The notes beneath the pieces were generated by a model that saw nothing but the letters and a program-made list of their open reading frames with translations, had not been told where the DNA came from and did no database searches. The position numbers and the translations under genes were made by a program. Positions 36,158 to 45,370 of a stretch of 64,000 nt of DNA are shown here, one piece after another. Position 1 is the first letter of the stretch. Each line of letters opens with the position of its first letter. This stretch comes from Acidovorax sp. 107 (GTDB lineage Bacteria > Pseudomonadota > Gammaproteobacteria > Burkholderiales > Burkholderiaceae_C): NCBI RefSeq assembly GCF_003058055.1, contig NZ_QBTZ01000001.1:4851001-4915000 (forward strand), in the 5' to 3' direction.

Positions 36158-38026
36158 TCAGTCGCCCATCACCACGCCCTCGCGGCGCGGGTCAGCCCCG
36201 CCCAGCCACAGCTTTTTGCCATGTGCCTGGCCGCGTGTGATGGCTTGCAGGCCGCTGGTCATGTTCATCTCGCGCACCTCGGCGCCCCGGGCGCGCAGGG
36301 CTTCGACCGTGGCGGGCGGGAAGCGTTTCTCTTCCAGCAGCGTGGGGCCGTTCATCGAGCCGAAGTTGGGCAGGTTGATGGCTTGCTGGGGCATCAGGCC
36401 CCAGTTGAAGACGCCATACAGCGTCTTGGCCGTGTAGTGGATGATGGCCGCGCCGCCGGGGCTGCCGCCGCTCATCAGCAGCTCGCCCGTGGCCTTGTCG
36501 AACACCAGCGTGGGCGACATGGACGAGCGGGGGCGCTTGCCGGGCTGCACGCGGTTGGCAATGGGCTGGCCTTGGGCGTCGGTGGGGGCAAAGCTGAAGT
36601 CGGTAAGTTCGTTGTTGAGCAGGAAGCCCCCGCTGCGTGCGGCGTTCGTGGTCACCATCTGCCGCGCACCGAACTGGTCTTCGATGGTGGTGGTCATGGC
36701 CACGGCGTTGCCAAAGGCATCGACGATGCTGATGTGGCTGGTGCCGTACTCGGGCTGGTTGGGCATGGGTGCAAAGCCCGTCTTGACGGCACCGGGGTTG
36801 CCGGGCTGGGCAACCTTCATGCTCTGCGTGCCAATGAGCTTGGCGCGCTCGGCCAGGTAGGGGGGCGCGAGCAGACTGGTCCAGCTGCCGGCGGGAGGCT
36901 GCACAAAGTCGGGGTCGGCCACGTACTGGGCGCGGTCGGCAAAGGCCAGGCGGGCGGCTTCGGTGTAGAGGTGCAGCCAGTCCGCGCTGGGCAGGCCGTC
37001 CTGCAGGGGCTTGGCGGCGGCGTCGGTGTTCTTCAGGATGCCCAGGATCTGCCCGATGGCGATGGCCCCGGAGCTGGGGGGCGGAAAGCCGCACACGCGG
37101 TAGTCCTTGCTGGCCACCTGGTAGTCGTGGCACAGCGCATCGCGCTTCTTGGGCTGGTAGCCAGCCATGTCGGCCAGGCTGAGCTTGCCGGGGTTGGTAG
37201 GGTGCTTTTGCACCTTGTCCACGATGGCCTGGGCGATCTCGCCTTCGTGCAGGGCCTTGCTGCCTTCAGCGGCGATGCGGCGCAGCACGGTGGCCAGCTC
37301 GGGGTTGCGCAGGTTCACGCCCACATCGCGCGCGTCGCCATCGGCCTTGTAGAAATAGGCGGCGGCCACGGGGTCCTTCTTGAGGTGGGCGTCGGCTTTG
37401 ACGAGGGTGTTCAGCCGCGCGCTGACCTTGAAGCCGCCTTCGGCCAGCGTGATGGCGGGCTGGAACAGCGTGGCCCAGGGCAGCTTGCCGTGCTGCTTGT
37501 GCGCCATTTCCAGCATGCGCACGGTGCCGGGCACGCCGACCGAGCGGCCGCCCACCACGCCGTCGTAGAACGGCACGGGTTTGCCGTCGGCGCCCAGGAA
37601 GAGTTTTTCATCGGCGGCAGCGGGCGCGGTCTCTCGGCCATCGTAGGCCTCCACCACCTTGCCGTTGCTGTGCAGCAGGAAGGCACCGCCACCGATGCCG
37701 CTGGACTGGGGCTCCACCAGCGTCAGCACCATCTGCACGGCAATGGCCGCGTCGACGGCCGAGCCACCGGCCTTGAGGATCTGGTAGCCCGCGTCGGTGG
37801 CCAGCGGGTTGGCAGCGGCCACTGCGAACTTCTCGGTGGCCCAGCCCGGCTTTTCGGTGTAGCCGGACGAGCCCTCGGGCTGTGCGGGCACGGTGTAGGC
37901 GAACTGGGAGGGAGCGCTGACGCAGCCCGCCAGGGCCACCAGGGTGGCGAGGGCCGCAGGGGCCAGCAGGTTGCGGCTGAACGGGCGGCGCAGGGGTGAC
38001 GTGGCAGGCAGGGCAGTGGGGGACAT
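36158..38026 (-). CDS. ggt: Gamma-glutamyltransferase (lipoprotein form)
   Basis: GGT hydrolyses or transfers the gamma-glutamyl group of glutathione and related compounds in the periplasm. The precursor is 622 residues and self-cleaves into two subunits. Catalytic text: GTSHISIVDAFGNAVAMTTT, with the expected nucleophile Thr429 at the start of the small subunit. Substrate-binding text: SSGIGGGAFLLHSNGKVVEA and, near the end, MSGGSPGGAAIIHYTAKTLY. The N-terminus has a lipobox (LVALAGC), which suggests lipid anchoring rather than the soluble form of E. coli. The start at 38026 has AGGAGACCCGC upstream. A small exported protein gene follows on the same strand. Confidence 0.95.
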   Translation of the reverse strand: MSPTALPATSPLRRPFSRNLLAPAALATLVALAGCVSAPSQFAYTVPAQPEGSSGYTEKPGWATEKFAVAAANPLATDAGYQILKAGGSAVDAAIAVQMVLTLVEPQSSGIGGGAFLLHSNGKVVEAYDGRETAPAAADEKLFLGADGKPVPFYDGVVGGRSVGVPGTVRMLEMAHKQHGKLPWATLFQPAITLAEGGFKVSARLNTLVKADAHLKKDPVAAAYFYKADGDARDVGVNLRNPELATVLRRIAAEGSKALHEGEIAQAIVDKVQKHPTNPGKLSLADMAGYQPKKRDALCHDYQVASKDYRVCGFPPPSSGAIAIGQILGILKNTDAAAKPLQDGLPSADWLHLYTEAARLAFADRAQYVADPDFVQPPAGSWTSLLAPPYLAERAKLIGTQSMKVAQPGNPGAVKTGFAPMPNQPEYGTSHISIVDAFGNAVAMTTTIEDQFGARQMVTTNAARSGGFLLNNELTDFSFAPTDAQGQPIANRVQPGKRPRSSMSPTLVFDKATGELLMSGGSPGGAAIIHYTAKTLYGVFNWGLMPQQAINLPNFGSMNGPTLLEEKRFPPATVEALRARGAEVREMNMTSGLQAITRGQAHGKKLWLGGADPRREGVVMGD

Positions 38027-38148
38027 GCGGGTCTCCTGTGGGTGCAAGCAGCGAAGCGGCCATGGTAAGGGGCCTTGCTGCAGCCTGCGAGGGCGTGCCA
38101 GGGGCTGCTGGAGGGGTTTGCGCAGCGATTGAATGTATTTTGTGGCGG

Positions 38149-38196
38149 TAGCGCTAGTGCAATATGCCTGAGTAGCTATCAAAAAGATAGTTGTTA
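38149..38196. repeat. Dispersed intergenic repeat (copy shared with 17149)
   Basis: Identical to 17151-17172 over 22 bases (38151-38172), followed by TAGCTATCAAAAAGATAGTT, which contains the inverted pair CTATC/GATAG. It lies in the 264-base gap between the ggt and phoD genes; no gene is visible in the rest of that gap. Confidence 0.7.
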
Positions 38197-38290
38197 CCGA
38201 CCGTCAGCGGCTGTTCTCTGGCCATCTCTGAGCCCTGGTGCGGCGTAGTGACAAGGGGCTCCCGGGCCTGGAGGCTTGCGCCACGCCCTC

Positions 38291-39874
38291 TCAGGCCGCC
38301 TGGGGCCCCGCGCGGCCGTCTTCCACCACAAACCGGGCGAGCGTGGATGCGCCGCTGTCAGCGCGCAACGGGTCGTCCACCACGCGCAGCGTGGTGGTCC
38401 AGCGCGCGGGGGTGATGTCGGCCAGGCCATAGCCGCGCTGGTCGCAGCGTGCCAGCAGCACATGCGGGTTGTGGCGGACGATGGCGTCCACCTTGGCCTG
38501 CGTGGTGCCCGATCGCGAACTGATGGAAGTGCCGCAGAACTCGCTGGCCACCACGGCCGAGTCGGCGCGCGCGGCGTCTGCATGCACGCGGCAGACGTAG
38601 TTCTGGTGGATGTCGCCGCCCAGCAGCACCGTATTGCGCGGCGTGTGCCGGGCCACGGATTGCAGCAGGCGCTGGCGTGCGGCGGGGTAACCGTCCCACG
38701 CATCGGTGGGTACCGTGCCAGAGGGGTAGTGGCGTGGTGAGAACAGGGTCTGCTGTGCGATCACGCTCCAGCGCGTGGCCTGTGCGCTCGCCGTATCGGC
38801 GGCCAGGCCTGCGTCCAGCCAGCGCTCTTGCGAGCTGCCCAACAGGCTGCGCTGTGGCTGGGCCAGCTCGGCGCAGTCGGCGGGGCGCACAGCGGGTGCA
38901 CTGCTGGCGTCGGGCGTGCGGCATGCTTGCCAGCTGCGGTACTGGCGGCTGTCGAGCAGGTGGATGTGTGCCAGCTGGCCCCAGCGCAGGCGGCGGTAAA
39001 TCTGCAGCGCATCCCAGCGGGTGTCGAGTACGGGGCGCTGTAGGCTGGCCGCGCGCAGCGGCATGTTCTCGTAAAACGCCTGCCACGCCGCACTGCGCTG
39101 GGCCAGAAAGGCGGCGCTGCCCGCAGCCTCGCCGCGGCCTGCATCGGCGGCGTAGTCGTTTTGCACCTCGTGGTCATCCCAGGTCACGGCCCAGGGGCAG
39201 GTGGCGTGGGCCAGCTGCAGTGCGGGGTCGCTCTTGTGCAGGGCGTACCGGTCGCGGTAGTCGGCCAGCGTGGTGGCGTGGCGCAGGCTGTGGGTGCGTG
39301 CCAGGTCGGTGGTGGTTTTGGGGGTGGCGTATTCGTAGATGTAGTCGCCCAGGAACAGCACCAGGTCCGGCTGGTCGGCGACCAGATGGCGCCAAGCCGC
39401 GTAGTGCCCATGTTCCCAGCGCTGGCACGAGGCAAACGCCACCCGCAGCGCTCCGGGCAGGTCGCCCGCCGCAGGCGCGGTGCGCGTGCGGCCCGTGGGG
39501 CTCACCGCGTCGCCCAGCATGAAGCGGTAGTGGTACCAGCGCGCGGGTTGCAGGCCCTGCAGCTCCACATGCACGCTGTGCCCCAGCGCAGGCAGCGCGG
39601 GGGCCTCGCCCTTTTGCACGATTTGGGCAAAGCCTGCGTCGTGCGCCACCTCCCATCGCACGGTGTGGGCAGCTTGCATCTGCGCAGGGTCGGTCAGCAA
39701 GAGCCGTGTCCATAGCATCACGCCATCAGGTGCCGGGTCGCCGCTAGCTACGCCCAGGGTAAAGGGGTTGCTTTGCAGCGTGGGCGGGGTGCTCCAGGCC
39801 CAGCGAGGGAGGGCGGTGGCGGTGGCAGCCAGGGCTGCTTGTCGCAGAAACCTGCGCCTCAATTGCGGAGTCAT
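38291..39874 (-). CDS. phoD: PhoD-type alkaline phosphatase/phosphodiesterase
   Basis: PhoD enzymes are exported, calcium/iron-dependent phosphatases that release phosphate from mono- and diesters. The protein is 527 residues. The N-terminus has a twin-arginine signal, RRRFLRQAALAATATAL. Active-site segments are FASCQRWEHGHYAAWRHL, LVLFLGDYIYEYA, VTWDDHEVQNDYA and LLGGDIHQNYVCRVHA, which supply the metal-binding Asp, Asn and His residues. The start at 39874 places the twin arginine near the N-terminus; the frame is open upstream through a GC-rich repeat. No pho box was identified. The substrate range is inferred from the family only. Confidence 0.93.
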   Translation of the reverse strand: MTPQLRRRFLRQAALAATATALPRWAWSTPPTLQSNPFTLGVASGDPAPDGVMLWTRLLLTDPAQMQAAHTVRWEVAHDAGFAQIVQKGEAPALPALGHSVHVELQGLQPARWYHYRFMLGDAVSPTGRTRTAPAAGDLPGALRVAFASCQRWEHGHYAAWRHLVADQPDLVLFLGDYIYEYATPKTTTDLARTHSLRHATTLADYRDRYALHKSDPALQLAHATCPWAVTWDDHEVQNDYAADAGRGEAAGSAAFLAQRSAAWQAFYENMPLRAASLQRPVLDTRWDALQIYRRLRWGQLAHIHLLDSRQYRSWQACRTPDASSAPAVRPADCAELAQPQRSLLGSSQERWLDAGLAADTASAQATRWSVIAQQTLFSPRHYPSGTVPTDAWDGYPAARQRLLQSVARHTPRNTVLLGGDIHQNYVCRVHADAARADSAVVASEFCGTSISSRSGTTQAKVDAIVRHNPHVLLARCDQRGYGLADITPARWTTTLRVVDDPLRADSGASTLARFVVEDGRAGPQAA

Positions 39875-39965
39875 CGCGGGGTGCTGGGTCGCCGCGCGGC
39901 GCTCAAAACTGGCACGGCCCAGGCCAGCGTCACCGCGCAAGGGCCGCCCCGCCGCGCTGGTGGCG

Positions 39966-40010
39966 TCCCCCCTCTGGGGGGAAGGCGCCGAAGGCGACAC
40001 AGGGGGGAGG
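39966..40010. repeat. GC-rich palindromic repeat near phoD
   Basis: CCCCCC (39967-39972), GGGGGG (39976-39981) and AGGGGGGAGG (40001-40010) surround GGCGCCGAAGGCG. Similar C-run/G-run elements are, from memory, frequent in Comamonadaceae intergenic DNA. It lies just before the stop of the diguanylate cyclase gene. Confidence 0.5.
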
Positions 40011-40013
40011 TAA

Positions 40014-41549
40014 TCAAGCCGCCATTACCCGATTTTTGCCAGAGCGCTTGGCCAGGTACATCGCCTGGTCGGCCCGCACGATGGCATCGGTGCTGCTCTC
40101 GCTGTCGCCCAGCTGGGCAACGCCCGCACTGAAGGTGATGAGCACTTTCTCGGTACCTTGCAGAAAAAAGCGCGTGGTCAGTTCGCGCTGAAGGCGCGTC
40201 ATGGCGGTCACGCCGGCCTCGGCCGTGGTGTCGGGCAGCACGATCACGAACTCTTCGCCGCCATAGCGTGCCAGCAGGTCCTGTGGCCGCATGACCTCGC
40301 GCGTGACCTGGGCCAGGTGCACCAGTGCAGCGTCGCCCCCGGCATGGCCCAGTCGGTCGTTGATGGTCTTGAAGTTGTCCACGTCCAGCAGCGCCAGGCA
40401 CAGCGTCGAGCCCAGGCGGCGGGCACGGGCAATCTCGCGCTCTACAGCCTCATCCAGGCCCTTGCGGTTGAGCGAGCCGGTCAGCGGGTCGTGGCGGGCC
40501 TGAGCGCTGGCGCGGTCCAGTTCTTCCTGCAGCTTTGCTACCTCGGCGCGCTTGGCCTCGGTGCGCTCGCGCAGGTCTTGCAGTTCGTCGTGGGCCACGC
40601 GGCTGTCCAGGGCCATGGCCCGGGTGGCGGTCATCACCTCCTGCAGCACCGGGGCAATCTCCTGCAGGGTGCTGGCTTTACCAATCAGGTCGGCGCAACG
40701 TTCCATCGCACCCTGGTACGAGGTGCTGGACGCGGTGATACGTGCCAGCCGCTCGATGAAGGTGGCCAGCATTTCCTTCATCTGCTCCTGTGCCTCCAGC
40801 GACCGTGCCTTGGCTTCGGTCTGCTTGAAGATCACATCCTTGAGCCGGCGCTGCACATCGTCCAGCCGCCGCAGCGTCAGCGGCGGGGTCGATGCGCTCA
40901 TCAGCGCCTCGGCCTGGCCCTGCAGCCAGCGGTCGTCCACACTGAGCACGGCAATGTTCTCGAAGATCATGTGCAGCAACTCCAGCAGGCTGGTGCGGAT
41001 GGAGGCCTGCTCTTCGGTGGCAAACGACAGGCGGTAGCTGAAGTTGCCCAGCATGGGCTGCGCGGTGGCCAACAGGGGCGCAGGCTCGCGTAGAAAGGTG
41101 ACGAGCTTCTGCGCCATGTCGATGACGCGGGGGTCGTCGTCGCCCAGCGCGGGCAGGGTGTTGTCGATCAGGCGGGCCAGGGCCTCGGCAAACTCGGCGG
41201 GCAGTTCGCCCAGCGCGGAGGGGGCATCGGCAACTTCGATGGGTTTGGACGCGGTGGCCGGATGCAGGCCCAGGTTGGCATACCCCACCATCACGCTTTG
41301 CAGCGATGTCCAGTCCCTGGTGATGATGGCGCGCTCAAATTGTCCCAGCAGGCGCTTTTGGGCGGGTGTCTGGCCGGGCAACACGCGCTGGATGCTGCTC
41401 AGCGGTCCCTCGGGAAAGGGTTGCGGGCTGCGGACGCCCGCTATTTCATCGTAGATCGCGAGGTAGTTGTCTGGCGTGGGGGGCAGTCGGCGTGCGGCCA
41501 GCTGTTTGAGCGTCTCGCGCGCGATCTCGGAAGGTGGTCGGTCGGCCAT
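40014..41549 (-). CDS. Cytoplasmic diguanylate cyclase with helical N-terminal domain
   Basis: This is a 511-residue predicted cyclic di-GMP synthase without membrane segments. Residues 1-340 are mostly helical: an N-terminal region beginning [20 protein letters not shown], followed by long charged helices that look like a coiled coil before the catalytic domain. The GGDEF domain starts near [20 protein letters not shown]. The active motif is GGEEF at 430-434 and the inhibitory site RPQD at 421-424. [16 protein letters not shown] is also intact. The signal sensed is unknown. It lies downstream of a quinone oxidoreductase gene on the same strand, separated by a palindromic element. Confidence 0.92.
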   Translation of the reverse strand: MADRPPSEIARETLKQLAARRLPPTPDNYLAIYDEIAGVRSPQPFPEGPLSSIQRVLPGQTPAQKRLLGQFERAIITRDWTSLQSVMVGYANLGLHPATASKPIEVADAPSALGELPAEFAEALARLIDNTLPALGDDDPRVIDMAQKLVTFLREPAPLLATAQPMLGNFSYRLSFATEEQASIRTSLLELLHMIFENIAVLSVDDRWLQGQAEALMSASTPPLTLRRLDDVQRRLKDVIFKQTEAKARSLEAQEQMKEMLATFIERLARITASSTSYQGAMERCADLIGKASTLQEIAPVLQEVMTATRAMALDSRVAHDELQDLRERTEAKRAEVAKLQEELDRASAQARHDPLTGSLNRKGLDEAVEREIARARRLGSTLCLALLDVDNFKTINDRLGHAGGDAALVHLAQVTREVMRPQDLLARYGGEEFVIVLPDTTAEAGVTAMTRLQRELTTRFFLQGTEKVLITFSAGVAQLGDSESSTDAIVRADQAMYLAKRSGKNRVMAA

Positions 41550-41646
41550 GGGCGGGCACCAGTGTCAGGAGGCTGGAATGCGCAAGTGTGACACAGGCAA
41601 GGCGCTGCAAGTGCTGGCATACCGGGCCGGGCGGGTGTGCCCGTTA

Positions 41647-41688
41647 AGAACGTGTAGACGATCCCCTGCGAGATCGCGAACACGTTCT
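41647..41688. repeat. Two-stem palindrome
   Basis: The outer stem AGAACGTGT/ACACGTTCT (41647-41655 and 41680-41688) encloses an inner CGATC...GATCG stem. It lies between the quinone oxidoreductase stop and the diguanylate cyclase start. No T-run follows on the minus strand, so a terminator role is doubtful. It could be a mobile palindrome or a protein-binding site. Confidence 0.5.
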
Positions 41689-41706
41689 AGTGGGGCAGGC
41701 AGGCCG

Positions 41707-42681
41707 TCAGTTCACCATGACCAGCTTGCCCATCACCCCGCGCGAACCCATGTGGGCATAGGCCGCGGGCAGTTCGGCCATGGGCATGGTGCGGTCGATC
41801 ACCGGCTTGATCTTGCCCTGCGCGTACCACTGCGCCAGCTCGCCCATCATGGCGGCGTTGGCCTTGGGCTCGCGCTTGGAAAAATCGCCCCAGAACACGC
41901 CGACGATGGATGCGCCCTTGAGCAGCGCCAGGTTGAAAGGAAGCGCCGGGATGGGGCCCGAGGCAAAACCCACCACCAGGTAGCGGCCGCGCCAGGCGAT
42001 GGAGCGGAAGGCGGGCTCGGCAAAGTCGCCGCCCACGGGGTCATAGATCACATCGGGGCCCTTGCCGTCCGTGAGGGTCTTGATGGCCTCGCGCAGGTTG
42101 TCCTTGCTGTAGTTGATCGTGGCGTCGGCCCCGATGGACGTGCACAGTGCACATTTTTCGTCGCTGGAGGCCGCAGCGATCACACGTGCACCCATGGCCT
42201 TGGCGATCTGGATGGCGGCCGTGCCCACGCCCCCGGCAGCGCCCAGCACCAGCACGGTCTCGCCTGCCTTGAGCTGGGCGCGGTCCACCAGCGCGTGGTG
42301 CGATGTGGCGTAGATCATGATGAAAGCGGCCGCATCGACATGCGAGAACCCGTCAGGCAGGGGCATGCACAGCGCGGCGGGTGCGACGGTGTGGGTGCCA
42401 AAGCCGCCCGTGCCCGACAGGCAGGCCACGTTCTGGCCCACCTTGAGGTGCGTGACGCCTTCGCCCACGGCGGCCACCACACCCGCGTATTCCGAGCCGG
42501 GCACAAAGGGCAGCGGCGGCTTCATCTGGTACTTGTTCTGCACGATGAGCAGGTCGGGGAAGTTCAGGCTGGCGGCCTTGATCTCGATGAGCACCTCGCC
42601 CGCGTTGGGGGTGGGGGTGGGCAGCTCCGTCCAGGTGAGCGCCTCGACGCCGGTGGGGTTGGTGCAAAGCCAGGCATGCAT
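41707..42681 (-). CDS. NADPH:quinone oxidoreductase family protein
   Basis: This is a 324-residue member of the medium-chain dehydrogenase/reductase family, quinone oxidoreductase branch. The N-terminal GroES-like fold includes [20 protein letters not shown] and [20 protein letters not shown]. The nucleotide-binding site is [20 protein letters not shown] followed by [15 protein letters not shown]. The catalytic zinc ligands of alcohol dehydrogenases are absent, as expected for this branch. It likely reduces quinones or enones with NADPH; the natural substrate is unknown. The start at 42681 follows GGAGACTTCCCC. Confidence 0.92.
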   Translation of the reverse strand: MHAWLCTNPTGVEALTWTELPTPTPNAGEVLIEIKAASLNFPDLLIVQNKYQMKPPLPFVPGSEYAGVVAAVGEGVTHLKVGQNVACLSGTGGFGTHTVAPAALCMPLPDGFSHVDAAAFIMIYATSHHALVDRAQLKAGETVLVLGAAGGVGTAAIQIAKAMGARVIAAASSDEKCALCTSIGADATINYSKDNLREAIKTLTDGKGPDVIYDPVGGDFAEPAFRSIAWRGRYLVVGFASGPIPALPFNLALLKGASIVGVFWGDFSKREPKANAAMMGELAQWYAQGKIKPVIDRTMPMAELPAAYAHMGSRGVMGKLVMVN

Positions 42682-42855
42682 GGGGAAGTCTCCTGTCGGT
42701 CGGTCTTGTCAATGATGGTCCGCATGATAGGTGGGGCGCTGGCGTGCCGGATGTCCCACGAGCGACGGGCCGCTGCGTACCCGAGTCGCCACGCGTGCTC
42801 GCCGGTGCGGCAACGGCCTGCCCACCTACAATCCGTTGCAACCTCTCCCCAGACC

Positions 42856-43644
42856 ATGAAGATTCTGATTTCCAATGACGACGGCTTCCAGGCACCCGGC
42901 ATCGTGGCGCTGCATGACGCGCTCAAGACCCTCGACGGGGTCGAGGTGGAGGTCGTGGCGCCCGAGCACAACAACAGTGCCAAGTCCAATGCGCTGACAC
43001 TGCATTCGCCGCTGTACGTGCACAAGGCAGCCAACGGCTTTCGCTACGTGAACGGCACCCCGGCAGATTGCGTGCACATTGCACTCACCGGCTTGCTGGG
43101 CTACCGGCCCGATCTAGTCGTGTCGGGCATCAACAACGGTGCCAACATGGGTGACGACACCATTTATTCCGGCACTGTGGGTGCTGCCATGGAGGGGTAT
43201 CTGTTTGGCATCCCTGCGATTGCGTTCTCGCAGGTGGACAAGGGCTGGGCCGAACTGGAAACCGCTGCGGCCAAGGCGCGGGAACTGGTCTCGCAGATGC
43301 GTGCGCAGCAACTGGTCAACGAAACCCCCTGGCTGCTCAACGTGAACATCCCCAACATGCCGCTGGAGGCCTTGCGCCCGGCCAAGCTGTGCCGCCTGGG
43401 GCGCCGCCACGCAGCAGAACGCGTCATCGTGCAGGAAAGCCCCCGGGGCGAAGCCATGTACTGGATCGGCGGCGCTGGCGCCGCCAAGGACGATGCCGAG
43501 GGCACGGACTTCCATGCCACGGCGCAGGGCCATGTGTCTATCACGCCGCTGAAGGTGGACCTGACCGACCACGACAACCTCGGCTACTGGGCGCAGACTG
43601 CCGCCCGGTTGGCGGCGGGGGCGGCTGCCGCCCCTGGGGCGTGA
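42856..43644 (+). CDS. surE: 5'/3'-nucleotidase SurE
   Basis: SurE is a metal-dependent nucleoside monophosphate phosphatase linked to stationary-phase survival. It is 262 residues. The N-terminal motif [16 protein letters not shown] holds the paired metal-binding Asp residues. [20 protein letters not shown] is the second active-site loop. The start at 42856 gives this exact family N-terminus; the frame is open far upstream only as antisense of the neighbouring oxidoreductase gene. TACAAT at 42827-42832 is a plausible -10 box. Its stop overlaps the start of pcm (TGATG), so translation is probably coupled. Confidence 0.97.
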   Translation: MKILISNDDGFQAPGIVALHDALKTLDGVEVEVVAPEHNNSAKSNALTLHSPLYVHKAANGFRYVNGTPADCVHIALTGLLGYRPDLVVSGINNGANMGDDTIYSGTVGAAMEGYLFGIPAIAFSQVDKGWAELETAAAKARELVSQMRAQQLVNETPWLLNVNIPNMPLEALRPAKLCRLGRRHAAERVIVQESPRGEAMYWIGGAGAAKDDAEGTDFHATAQGHVSITPLKVDLTDHDNLGYWAQTAARLAAGAAAAPGA

Positions 43645-44426
43645 TGCAGCGCCGCCCGGGCTTTCCGGCCAAGCTGCCCGTATCCGGCAACGCCGCAGTG
43701 GGCAAGCCGCTGGTGCCGTCCCAGTCCGCAGCCGTGCGCAAGCCAGCCGTCGCCCCAGCACCGGCCGGGGTGGGGCTGGACTCGTCGGCCGTCCGGGCGC
43801 GCATGGTGCAAAAGCTGGCGGCGGGCGGCGTCACGTTGGCCCCTGTGCTGCAGGCCATGGGCGCTGTGGAGCGCCACCGGTTTGTGGACAGCGCCCTGGT
43901 CAATCAGGCCTACGAGGACACCAGCCTGCCGATAGGGCTGGGCCAGACCATCTCCAAACCCAGTGTGGTGGCGCGCATGTGTGAACTGCTGCTGGGCGCA
44001 GAGAGCGCGCGCCAGGGCGGGCTGGGCCGGGTGCTGGAAATTGGTACGGGCTGCGGCTACCAGGCCGCAGTGCTGAGTCTGCTGGCCCGCGAGGTGTACA
44101 CGCTGGAGCGCCTGCGTGGCCTGCACGACAAGGCGCGAGACAACCTGCGGCCGTTCCGTCTGGCCAATGTGCACCTGATGTTTGGCGACGGCATGCTTGG
44201 GTATGCCAAGGGGGCTCCCTATGCAGCCATCATCGCTGCGGCCGGGGGCGATGCCGTGCCGCTGGCCTGGTGCGACCAATTGGCCGTGGGGGGGCGTCTG
44301 GTAGCGCCCATGGCGCTGTCCGGTGGGCAGCAAATGTTGCTCGTGATCGACAAAACCCCGCACGGATTGAAACAAAACGTGCTCGAGCCCGTGCATTTTG
44401 TCCCCCTAAAATCGGGGATTGCGTAA
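43644..44426 (+). CDS. pcm: Protein-L-isoaspartate O-methyltransferase
   Basis: Pcm methylates L-isoaspartyl residues in aged proteins so that they can be repaired. It is 260 residues, longer than the 208 of E. coli because of an N-terminal extension of about 45 residues rich in Ala, Pro and Val. Catalytic-domain text: DTSLPIGLGQTISKPSVVAR and the SAM-binding motif VLEIGTGCGYQAAVLSLLAR. The start at 43644 overlaps the surE stop by one base. nlpD follows 12 bases later. The surE-pcm-nlpD order is conserved in many Proteobacteria. Confidence 0.95.
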   Translation: MQRRPGFPAKLPVSGNAAVGKPLVPSQSAAVRKPAVAPAPAGVGLDSSAVRARMVQKLAAGGVTLAPVLQAMGAVERHRFVDSALVNQAYEDTSLPIGLGQTISKPSVVARMCELLLGAESARQGGLGRVLEIGTGCGYQAAVLSLLAREVYTLERLRGLHDKARDNLRPFRLANVHLMFGDGMLGYAKGAPYAAIIAAAGGDAVPLAWCDQLAVGGRLVAPMALSGGQQMLLVIDKTPHGLKQNVLEPVHFVPLKSGIA

Positions 44427-44438
44427 AGGGAATTGCTT

Positions 44439-45365
44439 ATGTTCGTATCGCGTGGTCTTGTGGTGGGTTTTACCGTGGCAATGGCGGGGCTGGTGCTCTC
44501 CGGCTGTGGCACCCGCATGAACAAGGCTCCTGTGGAAGATCGGGGCACCTCTTCGTCGTCCTCGGCTCCGGCGCCCGCAACACAGCCGGGCGTGGTGGTG
44601 GGTACCCCCATCAAGCCCCTGCCTGGCGCAGAAAACGCCGGCAAGCCGGGCTACTACACGGTCAAGCCTGGGGATACCCTGATTCGCATTGGCCTGGAGT
44701 CGGGGCAAAGCTGGAAAGACATCGCCCGTTGGAACAATCTGGAGAACGCCAACCTGATCGAAGTCGGTCAGGTGCTGCGCGTGCTTCCTCCGTCAGCAGC
44801 ACCGGCAGCGGTGGCCTCTGAAAGTGGCGTGGTGACGCGCCCGGTCACGTCGTCCTCCGTTGCTCCTGCCAGTGCACCTGCTGCCGCTCCTGCATCTGCG
44901 GCCAGCGGCGCCAAGCCAGCAGCTCCTGCCGCGTCGGGCACGGTGGTGGCGGTGGCCCCAGCATCCCCTGCGCCTGCGGCAGCCCCAGCGGGCGAGGATG
45001 ATCTGGCGTTCATCTGGCCCGCGTCGGGTTCGCTGATCGCGGGTTTTGATGAAGCGCGCAACAAGGGTTTTGATATCTCCGGCAAGGCCGGCGACCCGGT
45101 GCTGGCAGCAGCCGATGGCCGCGTGGTGTATGCCGGAGCAGGCCTGCGCGGCTATGGCAACCTGGTCATCCTCAAGCACAACAACACATTCCTGACGGCT
45201 TACGCGCACAACCAGTCGTTGTTGGTCAAGGAAGACCAGGCCGTGCGCAAGGGGCAGAAGATTGCCGAGATGGGCAACACCGACGCAGACCGCGTCAAGC
45301 TGCACTTTGAAATTCGCCGGCAGGGCAAGCCGGTTGATCCTACGCGCTACCTGCCATCGCGTTGA
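44439..45365 (+). CDS. nlpD: NlpD-like LysM/M23 lipoprotein
   Basis: NlpD activates cell-wall amidases at the division septum from the outer membrane. The protein is 308 residues. The lipobox is LVLSGCG. A LysM peptidoglycan-binding domain spans about 69-115 (YYTVKPGDTLIRIGLESGQS). A long Ala/Pro linker separates it from the C-terminal M23 fold. In that fold the first zinc-binding His is replaced: the segment reads ARNKGFDISGKAGDP with Asn where active enzymes have His. The later His residues (AYAHNQ, KLHFEIR) remain. The domain is therefore probably inactive as a peptidase, as in E. coli NlpD. The start at 44439 follows AAAGGGAA. Confidence 0.93.
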   Translation: MFVSRGLVVGFTVAMAGLVLSGCGTRMNKAPVEDRGTSSSSSAPAPATQPGVVVGTPIKPLPGAENAGKPGYYTVKPGDTLIRIGLESGQSWKDIARWNNLENANLIEVGQVLRVLPPSAAPAAVASESGVVTRPVTSSSVAPASAPAAAPASAASGAKPAAPAASGTVVAVAPASPAPAAAPAGEDDLAFIWPASGSLIAGFDEARNKGFDISGKAGDPVLAAADGRVVYAGAGLRGYGNLVILKHNNTFLTAYAHNQSLLVKEDQAVRKGQKIAEMGNTDADRVKLHFEIRRQGKPVDPTRYLPSR

Positions 45366-45370
45366 GTCCC

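Noticed and set aside
36122..37999. 625-codon plus-strand frame opposite ggt
   Set aside because: Shadow of the gamma-glutamyltransferase gene, whose catalytic motifs are on the minus strand.
41467..42855. Long in-frame extension upstream of surE
   Set aside because: It runs antisense to the quinone oxidoreductase gene and the start of the cyclase gene. SurE has its exact family N-terminus at 42856.
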